Made by a program: the position numbers and the translations under genes. The notes beneath the pieces were generated by a model. The model did not search any database and was not told the DNA's origin. It saw only the letters and a program-made list of their open reading frames with translations. DNA of 5,323 bases, taken from the NCBI GenBank assembly GCA_050330975.1, contig JBHJHK010000127.1, forward strand, positions 1-5,323, read 5' to 3'. The stretch comes from JBHJHK01 sp050330975. GTDB taxonomy: Bacteria; Pseudomonadota; Gammaproteobacteria; Competibacterales; Competibacteraceae. Shown piece by piece: positions 1 to 5,323 of this stretch (its first letter is position 1; the number at the start of each line of letters is the position of its first letter).

Positions 1-748
1 GTACCTCCCCCGCCGTGGGTTGGGGAATGGCGGCCTTGAGGGGCGGAGCCTTGGGGGGTACGTTGCCCAGCACTAGGATATCCACCGCCCGAGCGGGTTG
101 GCCGTAGTAGGCTCGGTTGAGTTCGGCCACGGGTTGGATGATGGCACCGTCCATAGCCACCCCGGCGAAGACGCCCCTGGTGCGGGCAAAGGTGATGAAA
201 TCCGCTTGGACATCCCCTGTGATACCGCTGCCCATGGGGCCAGCGGCGAGGCTGGCGTCCGCCCCCAGGCGAAATTTGCTGCTCAACAGGGAATCCACTC
301 CCCCCTGGGTCATGGCCAGCATCAACACTTCGGACAACTGCACCCCAAACTGGAGGCCGATGCTGCCCCCGCCGACGCTGTAAAAGGCCGGGTTACTCCA
401 ACGGCCAGTGCTTGCGTCCCGCACCAATAGCACCCCGACCCCGCCAGACCCCCCCACAAAAACGCCCATCCGCACCATCTCGGGCACCAGTAGCACGCCT
501 TTGGCGCCGGAGAGGTAGCGGCGGGCGGTGGCCATTTCCGGGTCGTGGAGGAAGCGTTGAAAGCTGTCGGTGGCGTGTTCGATCAAGCCCTGGGCCCGCT
601 GGGTGGGATCTGGATTGTCGGCAGCGGTGGCGCCGGGGAGCGGGCTTGGGGCGATGCCCAGGGCCCATGCCCAGGGGAGGGAAAAGGACAATAGTAAAAG
701 GGCGCCTAACCGGCGCCGCGGCAGGGAAAACCGCCGGGGAACAGACAT
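1..748 (-). CDS. SYLF-domain (Ysc84/DUF500) lipid-binding protein, exported, C-terminus cut by window edge
   Basis: 249 residues are visible and the reading frame is still open at base 1. Residues 1-30 form a signal peptide: basic start (VPRRFSLPRRR), a hydrophobic stretch (LGALLLLSFSLPWAWA), then small residues. The rest matches the SYLF family: an early helix (about 50-78), the core 'AKGVLLVPEMVRMGVFVGG' (82-100), a glycine-rich strand, 'FYSVGGGSIGLQFGVQ' (122-137), and 'NRAYYG' near 211-216. In the family this domain binds lipids or phosphoinositides in eukaryotes. Bacterial exported copies are poorly characterised, and an envelope or periplasmic location is my inference. The ATG at 748 is chosen because AGGAG lies 10 bases upstream and the signal peptide starts there. 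It begins 7 bases after the kinase stop, so the two are probably cotranscribed. The frame upstream of this ATG is also open into the kinase because of the frameshift described for that gene. Confidence 0.88.
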   Translation of the reverse strand, partial: MSVPRRFSLPRRRLGALLLLSFSLPWAWALGIAPSPLPGATAADNPDPTQRAQGLIEHATDSFQRFLHDPEMATARRYLSGAKGVLLVPEMVRMGVFVGGSGGVGVLLVRDASTGRWSNPAFYSVGGGSIGLQFGVQLSEVLMLAMTQGGVDSLLSSKFRLGADASLAAGPMGSGITGDVQADFITFARTRGVFAGVAMDGAIIQPVAELNRAYYGQPARAVDILVLGNVPPKAPPLKAAIPQPTAGEV

Positions 749-755
749 CGATGAC

Positions 756-1642
756 TCACTCCTGACAGGGGATGACCTCAAAGGTCGCATTGCCGCTGAC
801 GGCCAAGTAATCCTTGAGGGCCAGCGGAGGGATGGAGGTGGCGCTGGCCACAGCATAAGACGCCCACACCGTTCCCGCCAGCAGGGCTTGGTCGATGGTG
901 TGCCCCGCCAGCAGGGCGTCGGTGACCCCGGCGGTGAAGACGTCGCCGGCGCCCGTGGTGTCCACACTTGGGCGGCGCGACCCGGCACTGCCGTGGCGCC
1001 CTGGGCGCCGAAGGCCGTGGCGCCCCTCGAGCCCTGGGTGATGATCACCCAGCGCAGGTCGTCTCCCGCCAGGGTGCGCCCGGCGGTCCAGGGGGCGTCT
1101 AGGACCTCGGGGTCCACGTCGGCCGCCGAGGCCACGAGGACGTGGGCCGGCCAGCGGTCCATGGCGGTGCGGGGCCACTGGGCCACGACCAAGGCCCCAG
1201 CGGCCATGGCCGCGGCCATGCGCTCGGCGAGGGCGGGGTGACTGCCGTTGACCAGGAGGGCGTCTGGGGAGGGACTGAGAACCGTCGGGGGGGGACAGTA
1301 GGGGGGCTGGCGGTCGACGAATAGAATGGTCCGCTCGCCGTCGGGATCGAGGAGGATCTGGGCCTCGGTGGTGGGGCCGGGGCGGCGAACCGCGTGATCG
1401 GTGGCGAGACCAAAGTGCTCTGCTTCGGTCAGTAGCCAGTCGCCGGTGGCATCGTTGCCCACGGCACACGCGACGCTCACCCGATGGCCGGCGAAGACCA
1501 GGCCCACTCCGGTGTTGGCCCCCGCCCCCCCCAACCGCCGACCCAAGGACTGGCCCTGGATGCGGCCGCCATTGACCCAGGGGCTGTGGAGGCGAATGAC
1601 CCGGTCGCTGTTGAGGTTGGCGATCAGCAGGATGCGGCGCAT
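756..1642 (-). pseudogene. PfkB (ribokinase-like) carbohydrate kinase, frameshifted by one base near 970-972
   Basis: PfkB-family kinases transfer phosphate from ATP to a sugar or nucleoside in the cytoplasm. From the ATG at 1642, residues 1-224 read as a normal family member: 'RILLIANLNSDRV' first strand, 'RRLGGAGANTGVGLVFAGHRV' (PfkB signature 1, about 36-55), 'AVGNDATGDWLL' (60-71), 'ADVDPEVL' (174-181), and 'WVIITQGSRGATAFG' (198-212). The ATP-site signature 'VDTTGAGDVFTAGV' and the rest, ending 'FEVIPCQE', are in a different frame (codons 971 to 759). Adding one C to the minus-strand CCC run at 970-972 joins the two as '...PGRAAPSVDTTGAGD...' and gives a 295-residue protein, the usual family length. 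The catalytic base would be Asp234. As written the gene lacks its catalytic end and is probably inactive, unless the gap is a sequencing error. The family assignment is firm; the substrate cannot be told. The upstream Shine-Dalgarno match is weak (GGGGA, 11 bases before the ATG). Confidence 0.85.
759..763 (-). promoter_or_regulatory. Ribosome binding site of the SYLF gene, overlapping the end of the kinase gene
   Basis: On the minus strand AGGAG sits within the last two sense codons of the kinase (CAG GAG TGA), 10 bases before the ATG at 748. The site fixes the SYLF start and implies translation linked to that of the kinase. It also argues that the SYLF protein is made separately and not only as an extension of the kinase frame. 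Confidence 0.6.
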
Positions 1643-1674
1643 TGAGGGCAAATCCCCGTTCGGTGTGGATCGTG

Positions 1675-1704
1675 GATCCCAGAGGAGACGGGTCCCGTGG
1701 GATC
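1675..1704 (-). other. Nested inverted repeat in the kinase leader
   Basis: GATCCCA (1675-1681) and TGGGATC (1698-1704) are a perfect 7-bp inverted repeat 16 bases apart. Inside lies a second one, ACGGG-T-CCCGT (1688-1698), which shares the base at 1698, so the two stems compete at that point. The structure lies 33-62 bases ahead of the kinase ATG and just downstream of the TATAAT box. It could fold in the kinase leader RNA or be a protein binding site. There is no U-run, so it does not look like a terminator. A role is inference. Confidence 0.35.
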
Positions 1705-1712
1705 TCTGGGGC

Positions 1713-1718
1713 ATTATA
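1713..1718 (-). promoter_or_regulatory. Candidate -10 box for the kinase-SYLF pair
   Basis: The minus strand reads a perfect TATAAT here, in otherwise high-GC DNA, 70 bases before the kinase ATG. No good TTGACA-like -35 hexamer stands 16-18 bases upstream (AGGCTG at 17), so the promoter would be weak or activator-dependent. An 8-bp palindrome, GTTATAAC, at 1727-1734 falls in the spacer and itself contains a -10-like TATAAC. It suggests the pair can be transcribed independently of the upstream repeat-protein gene. Confidence 0.4.
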
Positions 1719-1762
1719 CCGCTGGAGTTATAACCCAGCCTGAATCGCTTGGCTCCCTTGGC

Positions 1763-1784
1763 CCTTGGGGGGTTTGCCCCAAGG
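1763..1784 (-). terminator. Possible terminator hairpin after the DUF4397 gene
   Basis: CCTTGGGG (1763-1770) and CCCCAAGG (1777-1784) form a perfect 8-bp stem with a 6-base loop. It lies 39 bases past the stop of the leftward repeat-protein gene and upstream of the kinase promoter candidate. No T-run follows on either strand, so it is not a classical intrinsic terminator. It may mark a 3' end or only stabilise the transcript. Confidence 0.35.
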
Positions 1785-1822
1785 CTATCATGGTACCGGG
1801 TCGAAGTGGCCGTTGCCGTGGC

Positions 1823-3778
1823 CTAGTCAAAGTCGTCGAGGAGGATAGCTGCCAAGGGGTTGCCGCCTCCGGGGGCATCCCGGGCGATGGCGGTGTACAC
1901 CCCGCCGTCCAATAGGCTCACCGCCAGGGGCCCCAGGGCCGGGGTGATGCTGCCCGTGGGGGTCAAGACCAGTTCGTAGTCCCCCGCCACAAGGTCCAGA
2001 TAGCCGGTGTCTTCGGTGAATGTCACCCCGCTGAGGAGGGGTGTCACGGCTGTCAAAGGGGTGCCGGGGGGGGTGAGGTAGATATCCACGGGGCCGGCGC
2101 TGGGGGAGCCGTGGACCAAGCGCAACCGCGCCTGGGTAGCCACCGAGCGGCGATCATCCACCAACAGCAAGGGGGCGATATCGGCCAAGAAATCCACGGC
2201 GTAGGCCGAGTAGCGCCGTCCCGCTTCTAGGGTGGCGGTGAAGTCCAAAGCCACGGCTGTGGGGTCGTCGGCCACGGTGATTTGGAGTTGGTAGTCGGCG
2301 GGCGGGAGGGGGAGGAACTCGGTGGATTCTGTGTAGCTCAACCCCGCCACCAGGGGTTGGCCAACCTCTTCGTCCACCACGATATCCACGGCGGGGGCGT
2401 CGGGGGAGTTGTGGATCACCCGCAATTCGGCGGGGGTGGCGGCGTCGAGGACCTGGGCGCTGCCCCCGGCATCTTGGACCACTAGGCCGATGGGGGTAGC
2501 CCCTGGGGCGGTGTTGTCCACGGCGCTGACCAATAGATCGTCCCCAGACGCCAAAGGCAAAGTGCCGCTGTCCAGGACCACGACCGTGGGGTCGCCGGCA
2601 AGGGTAACGCGAATTTGGTAGTCGCCAGCGGGTAGGGTCACGGGCCCCAAGGTACCGCGAAAGGCAAAGGTCCCCAAGGGGGGTATCCCGTCTAGGGAGA
2701 TCCCAGGGGTGGTGACAAATACGTCCACCTCGGGGGCGCTGGGGGCGGCGTGGAGGACTTGGACCCGCAACTCCCCCGGGCTTAGCACGGCCCCTGGGTT
2801 GGCGATAATCACCGGCTCGATGACGGCGACCGAGTTGACGGCGACCACGCTGTAGACGGTGTCGACGGCGATCTCCAGGGGGGCGGGGCCGATGACGGGC
2901 ACTGGACCCTGGGGTAACAGGCCGTCCACCTGGAGAGCGTAGTTTCCCGGTGCCAGGGGTAGGTAGCCCGAGCCCTGTTTGAAGTCCACCCCCGCCAATA
3001 TCAGGGTGTCGTCCAGGAGGACGTCCACCGCTGGGGCGTCGGGGGAGGCGTGGAGGACCCGCACCAGACCGCTTTGGCCCAAGCTACCCGTCGCCAGGCC
3101 CGCCAGGGTGGCCTCCAGGCCGAGGGTGGCGGCGGTGACCAGTTCGTCGGCCCCGGGTTGGCGCCCCGCCAGGGCCTGGAAGGCCATGGCTGTGGTGACG
3201 GTCTCACTGTCCAACAAACCCCGGGCTAGGGCTTCCAGGGTAAAGGCCACCACGATGGCCCCGCGGTCGAGGCCGTGGGTCAACTCATCGAGCCAAAAGG
3301 CCAGGCCCGCGGGGTCGGCATCCCGACCCAGGATCTGCTGATAATTGGCTTCGACAAAGGCCTGGTCGGACAGATCCTGGCCGAAGCGGCGGAGAAACGC
3401 GGGGTTGGTGAGCAAGTTGTCACCGATGAGGGTGGGCAAGTCGGCCCCCGTCTGGGCCTGGTCCCCCAAGGCCAGCAGTTCGTCGGCCGTGGGGGTGCGG
3501 TCCAAGGCGGCGAAGTAGACCTCGGCCCGGGGCAGCGACCCTTGGGTGTATTCTCCACTGGCCAAAAAGGCTTGGGCGATGGCGTCTAGGGCGTGGCCGG
3601 CGTCGAGCTCGTTGGCCCAAAAGGCCAAACCCGTGGGGTCGGCGGGGCGACCGAGGAGGCTGCGGTAGAGGTTTTGGATGGTGGCCTCGGTGTCTTGGGA
3701 CTGGGCGATACCCAGGGCGGGCCCTAGGGTGCCCAGGGTCAAGAAGACCAACAGCAGGCGATGGGCTATGGCTTTCAC
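1823..3778 (-). CDS. Exported repeat protein with two DUF4214 segments and four DUF4397 domains
   Basis: 651 residues. Residues 1-25 are a signal peptide (KAIAHR, then a hydrophobic run ending near ALGIA), so the protein is exported. Residues 30-78 ('LYRSLLGRPADPTGLAFWANEL') and 137-184 ('NYQQILGRDADPAGLAFWLDEL') are DUF4214 segments. Each is followed by a shorter echo of the motif: 'YFAALDRTPTADEL' near 88 and 'FQALAGRQPGADEL' near 200. Four DUF4397 domains follow, opening with RVLHASPDAPAVDV-like motifs at 240, 340, 453 and 553. These are beta-rich domains of unknown function in extracellular bacterial proteins. The GTG at 3778 is preferred: GAGGT lies 6 bases upstream and the signal peptide begins there. 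An upstream GTG at 3835 adds 19 residues of no signal character and has its purine run too close. No anchor, sorting signal or catalytic motif is visible. A surface or matrix role is inference. Confidence 0.88.
   Translation of the reverse strand: MKAIAHRLLLVFLTLGTLGPALGIAQSQDTEATIQNLYRSLLGRPADPTGLAFWANELDAGHALDAIAQAFLASGEYTQGSLPRAEVYFAALDRTPTADELLALGDQAQTGADLPTLIGDNLLTNPAFLRRFGQDLSDQAFVEANYQQILGRDADPAGLAFWLDELTHGLDRGAIVVAFTLEALARGLLDSETVTTAMAFQALAGRQPGADELVTAATLGLEATLAGLATGSLGQSGLVRVLHASPDAPAVDVLLDDTLILAGVDFKQGSGYLPLAPGNYALQVDGLLPQGPVPVIGPAPLEIAVDTVYSVVAVNSVAVIEPVIIANPGAVLSPGELRVQVLHAAPSAPEVDVFVTTPGISLDGIPPLGTFAFRGTLGPVTLPAGDYQIRVTLAGDPTVVVLDSGTLPLASGDDLLVSAVDNTAPGATPIGLVVQDAGGSAQVLDAATPAELRVIHNSPDAPAVDIVVDEEVGQPLVAGLSYTESTEFLPLPPADYQLQITVADDPTAVALDFTATLEAGRRYSAYAVDFLADIAPLLLVDDRRSVATQARLRLVHGSPSAGPVDIYLTPPGTPLTAVTPLLSGVTFTEDTGYLDLVAGDYELVLTPTGSITPALGPLAVSLLDGGVYTAIARDAPGGGNPLAAILLDDFD
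2081..3061 (-). repeat. Four diverged copies of the DUF4397 opening motif
   Basis: The 14-residue motif R-V-x-H-x-S/A-P-x-A-x-x-V-D-V/I recurs at 3061-3020, 2761-2720, 2422-2381 and 2122-2081, spaced about 300, 339 and 300 bases. At DNA level the copies share blocks such as TCCAC...GGGGGCG and GGGGGAG...GTGGA on the plus strand, but they are clearly diverged. These are old domain duplications within the repeat protein, not a recent tandem array. The third and fourth copies use Ile in place of the last Val. Confidence 0.8.
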
Positions 3779-3784
3779 GGTGGT

Positions 3785-3789
3785 ACCTC
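3785..3789 (-). promoter_or_regulatory. Ribosome binding site deciding the GTG start of the DUF4397 gene
   Basis: GAGGT on the minus strand, 6 bases before the GTG at 3778. Together with the signal peptide beginning at that codon, it favours this start over the upstream GTG at 3835. Confidence 0.55.
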
Positions 3790-3950
3790 GCAGGAGTGGC
3801 GGATTGTGCGGAGAGGCTGGGGAGCCTTCCCGCACCTCCTCCCCATTCGCCGCCGTGGTGCGGATGGATTCCAGGTGGGACAGACTGCCGTCGTTGCAGT
3901 CGCCGGCGAAGGGTGCTGTGCTTGGGAAGCACGGGTACTCCAGTTCACAC

Positions 3951-3954
3951 GAGG
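3951..3954 (+). promoter_or_regulatory. Ribosome binding site of the aldo/keto reductase
   Basis: GAGG, 9 bases before the ATG at 3964, supports that start. The family N-terminus 'YRPLGRSGLRVS' begins at residue 5, so no longer protein is expected. Confidence 0.5.
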
Positions 3955-3963
3955 CGCTAGACC

Positions 3964-4986
3964 ATGACCATCCACTACCGACCCCTGGGCCGCAGCGGCC
4001 TGCGGGTGTCCCCTTTGTGCTTGGGCACCATGATGTTCGGCGGGCCCACCCCCCAAACCGAGGCCTTGGCGATCATCGCCAAGGCCAAGGAGGCGGGGAT
4101 CAACTTCATCGACACCGCCGATATGTACCAGGGGGGGGAAAGCGAGGTCATCGTCGGCCGGGCCTTGGCCAGTGACCGCCACCACTGGATTCTGGCCACC
4201 AAGGCCGCCAACCCCACGGGGTCGGGGCCCAACGCCCGGGGCCTATCCCGGCGCCATGTGGTCCACGCCCTAGAGGCGAGCCTCCAGCGCCTCAAGCTCG
4301 ACCACGTGGATATTTTTTATCTCCACAAGGAAGATCTGGAGACGCCTTTGGAGGAAACCATCCGCGCCGTGGCCGACGTGGTGCGCCAGGGGAAGACCCG
4401 CTACTTTGGGTTATCCAATTTTCGCAGTTGGCGGGTGGCGTTGGTGTGTCAGCTGTGCGACCAGGCGGGCATCGACCGGCCGGTGGTGAGCCAGCCCTAC
4501 TACAACTTGCTCAACCGGATGCCCGAGGTGGAGCACCTGCCGGCCTGTGGCCATTTTGGGCTGGGGGTGGTGCCCTACAGCCCCTTGGCCCGGGGGGTGT
4601 TGACGGGCAAATACACCCCAGACCAAGCCCCCGGGGCCGACACCCGGGCCGGGCGCCAGGACAAGCGGATGCTGGAAACCGAGTGGCGGCCGGAGTCGTT
4701 GGCCATCGCCCAGACCCTCAAGGCCCACGCCGAAGCCACGGGGCGCACCCCCATCCAGTTTGCCGTGGCCTGGCTGCTCCACCACCGCCTGGTGAGCGCC
4801 GTCATCGCCGGGCCTCGGACCTTGGAGCAGTGGCGGGCCTATATGGCCGCCCTGGAGGCCACTTGTGATGCCGCCGACGAGGCCCTGGTGGATGGTTTAG
4901 TGCCCCCGGGGCATCCGTCGACGCCGGGGTATAGCGATCCGGCTTATCCCTTGGAGGGGCGATTGATCCATCGACGAGTCCGTTGA
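3964..4986 (+). CDS. Aldo/keto reductase, NADPH-dependent TIM-barrel oxidoreductase
   Basis: 340 residues, full length for the family. Members reduce aldehydes or ketones to alcohols in the cytosol with NAD(P)H. The whole catalytic tetrad is visible: Asp50 and Tyr55 in 'FIDTADMYQGGESE', Lys80 in 'ILATKAA', and His121 in 'IFYLHKED'. Cofactor-binding elements are in order: 'GLSNF' (149-153), Gln177 in 'VSQPYYNLL', 'YSPLARGVLTGKY' (205-217), and 'VIAGPRTLEQ' (280-289), whose Arg285 is placed to contact the NADPH 2'-phosphate. The opening 'LGRSGLRVSPLCLGTMMFGG' resembles the potassium-channel-beta/aryl-alcohol-dehydrogenase-like branch. The gene is divergent from the DUF4397 gene and convergent with the partial gene at the right edge. 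It has no partner on its strand here, so the context does not reveal its substrate. Intact and probably functional. Confidence 0.95.
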   Translation: MTIHYRPLGRSGLRVSPLCLGTMMFGGPTPQTEALAIIAKAKEAGINFIDTADMYQGGESEVIVGRALASDRHHWILATKAANPTGSGPNARGLSRRHVVHALEASLQRLKLDHVDIFYLHKEDLETPLEETIRAVADVVRQGKTRYFGLSNFRSWRVALVCQLCDQAGIDRPVVSQPYYNLLNRMPEVEHLPACGHFGLGVVPYSPLARGVLTGKYTPDQAPGADTRAGRQDKRMLETEWRPESLAIAQTLKAHAEATGRTPIQFAVAWLLHHRLVSAVIAGPRTLEQWRAYMAALEATCDAADEALVDGLVPPGHPSTPGYSDPAYPLEGRLIHRRVR

Positions 4987-5151
4987 GTGTAGCGTCCTCA
5001 ACACCCACCAAGCCCCGGTGAATTTCCGCCTCGAATGACTCGAGCAAGCTCTTGAGGCACATGATGTCGGTAACTAAGGTTGCCCTAGGGGGTCGAATAT
5101 TCCCGAGATAGAACGGCCTGGGCCGACGAAGGGTCTTGAGTTATCAACTTG
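4987..5151. other. Intergenic spacer between convergent genes, no firm feature
   Basis: 165 bases between the reductase stop and the stop of the right-edge gene. A bulged hairpin is possible at 5039-5056 (CTC-GAGC-AA-GCTC-TT-GAG). A short stem, CGGCC-TG-GGCCG, lies at 5114-5125. Neither has a T-run, so neither is called as a terminator. The minus strand is open across most of the spacer (see findings). The right third is A/T-rich. Confidence 0.4.
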
Positions 5152-5323
5152 TTAAAAGATCACCTCAAACCGTTGTCCCGAGGCCCGCACCCGAGCTGTG
5201 GGGAGGAGTTGGCGCAACCGCCCCTCGAGATCAATAGTGCGTCCAGCGTATTCAGTGCGGATCACGATGGAGGCACCGTTGTTTTGGCTGCGTGCAATGC
5301 GAGCGCCAAAGTCTTCGAGCCCC
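5152..5323 (-). CDS. C-terminal end of an unrecognised protein, cut by window edge
   Basis: The last 56 codons of a leftward gene are visible, ending in TAA at 5152-5154. Its start is outside the window. The fragment reads 'GLEDFGARIARSQNNGAS', then an alternating hydrophobic strand 'IVIRTEY', an acidic/basic helix-like stretch 'IDLEGRLRQLLP', and a final strand ending 'QRFEVIF'. I do not recognise the family, and no signal, membrane or catalytic motif is present in this part. Codon choice is less G/C-rich than in the reductase (GAT, ATT, GGT and AAC-AAC are used), but the sample is short. It could be a genuine gene of another family or the end of a degraded one. The clean frame with plausible beta-alpha-beta pattern favours a real gene. 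Confidence 0.55.
   Translation of the reverse strand, partial: GLEDFGARIARSQNNGASIVIRTEYAGRTIDLEGRLRQLLPTARVRASGQRFEVIF

Larger units (their letters stand above)
3779..3963. promoter_or_regulatory. Divergent intergenic region with two short perfect inverted repeats
   Basis: These 185 bases separate the leftward repeat-protein gene from the rightward reductase and must hold both starts of transcription. Two perfect 6-bp inverted repeats are visible: GACTGC (3883-3888) with GCAGTC (3896-3901), 7-base loop; and GTGCTT (3918-3923) with AAGCAC (3927-3932), 3-base loop. They could be operators or RNA hairpins in the reductase leader. I found no convincing -35/-10 pair on either strand. Confidence 0.4.

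Noticed and set aside
966..976. Programmed -1 ribosomal frameshift site in the kinase
   Set aside because: The local codons GCC GCC CAA GTG do not form a slippery heptamer, and no stop or clear downstream pseudoknot accompanies them.
570..1241. Plus-strand open frame of 223 codons opposite the SYLF and kinase genes
   Set aside because: Arg/Gly/Pro-rich low-complexity product typical of antisense frames in high-GC DNA. The opposite strand carries clear family motifs throughout.
972..1469. Minus-strand frame upstream of the DTTGAGD motif, giving an apparent 237-aa kinase starting at 1469
   Set aside because: Only the part from 971 down is kinase. The upstream part is Arg/Pro/His-rich and is the wrong frame of the same gene, whose real N-terminus starts at 1642.
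3779..3835. N-terminal extension of the DUF4397 protein from a GTG at 3835
   Set aside because: The purine-rich run abuts the codon too closely, and the added residues would sit in front of a good signal peptide. The GTG at 3778 has a well-spaced GAGGT.
3420..4175. Overlapping open frames on both strands across the divergent spacer (for example 3420-3932 minus and 3678-4175 plus)
   Set aside because: They are shadows of the DUF4397 and reductase genes with biased composition, no family motifs and no ribosome binding sites.
5039..5056. Bidirectional terminator between the convergent genes
   Set aside because: The stem is short with a two-base loop and a bulge, and there is no T-run on either side.

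Overview
This is a high-GC bacterial window rich in GCC, CCC, GGG and CTG/TTG codons. Its proteins suggest a Gram-negative, probably a gammaproteobacterium. The evidence is an exported SYLF protein, a DUF4214/DUF4397 exported repeat protein, a PfkB kinase starting 'MRRILLIANLNSDR', and an aldo/keto reductase with the 'SPLCLGTMMFG' opening. That placement is an impression from protein style, not something the window proves. The last ~340 bases are visibly more A/T-rich in places (5131-5160 has 10 G/C of 30).

Layout. Three genes run leftward. The first is an exported protein of about 651 aa with two DUF4214 segments followed by four DUF4397 repeats (3778 to 1823). After a 180-bp gap that holds a hairpin, a TATAAT box and several palindromes comes a PfkB-family carbohydrate kinase (1642 to 756). 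Seven bases further on is a SYLF-domain protein (748 to the left edge, incomplete). The kinase and SYLF genes form a tight pair: the SYLF ribosome binding site overlaps the kinase stop codon. Divergent from the repeat protein, across a 185-bp spacer with two short perfect inverted repeats, an intact aldo/keto reductase runs rightward (3964-4986). The right edge holds the 3' end of an unrecognised leftward gene (stop at 5152), convergent with the reductase.

The point most worth attention is the kinase. Its first 224 codons are in one frame and its catalytic C-terminal part (DTTGAGD onward) is in another. One base appears to be missing at a G-run at 970-972. Left uncorrected, the kinase frame has no stop and runs, in frame, straight into the SYLF gene, so a gene caller would report a false-looking kinase-SYLF fusion. 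This could be a real frameshift mutation or a homopolymer sequencing error.

No pathway ties the genes together with certainty. The exported repeat protein and the SYLF protein both point to the cell envelope. The kinase and the reductase look like general small-molecule metabolism with unknown substrates. I see no mobile element, CRISPR array, tRNA or rRNA, and no convincing undescribed system.
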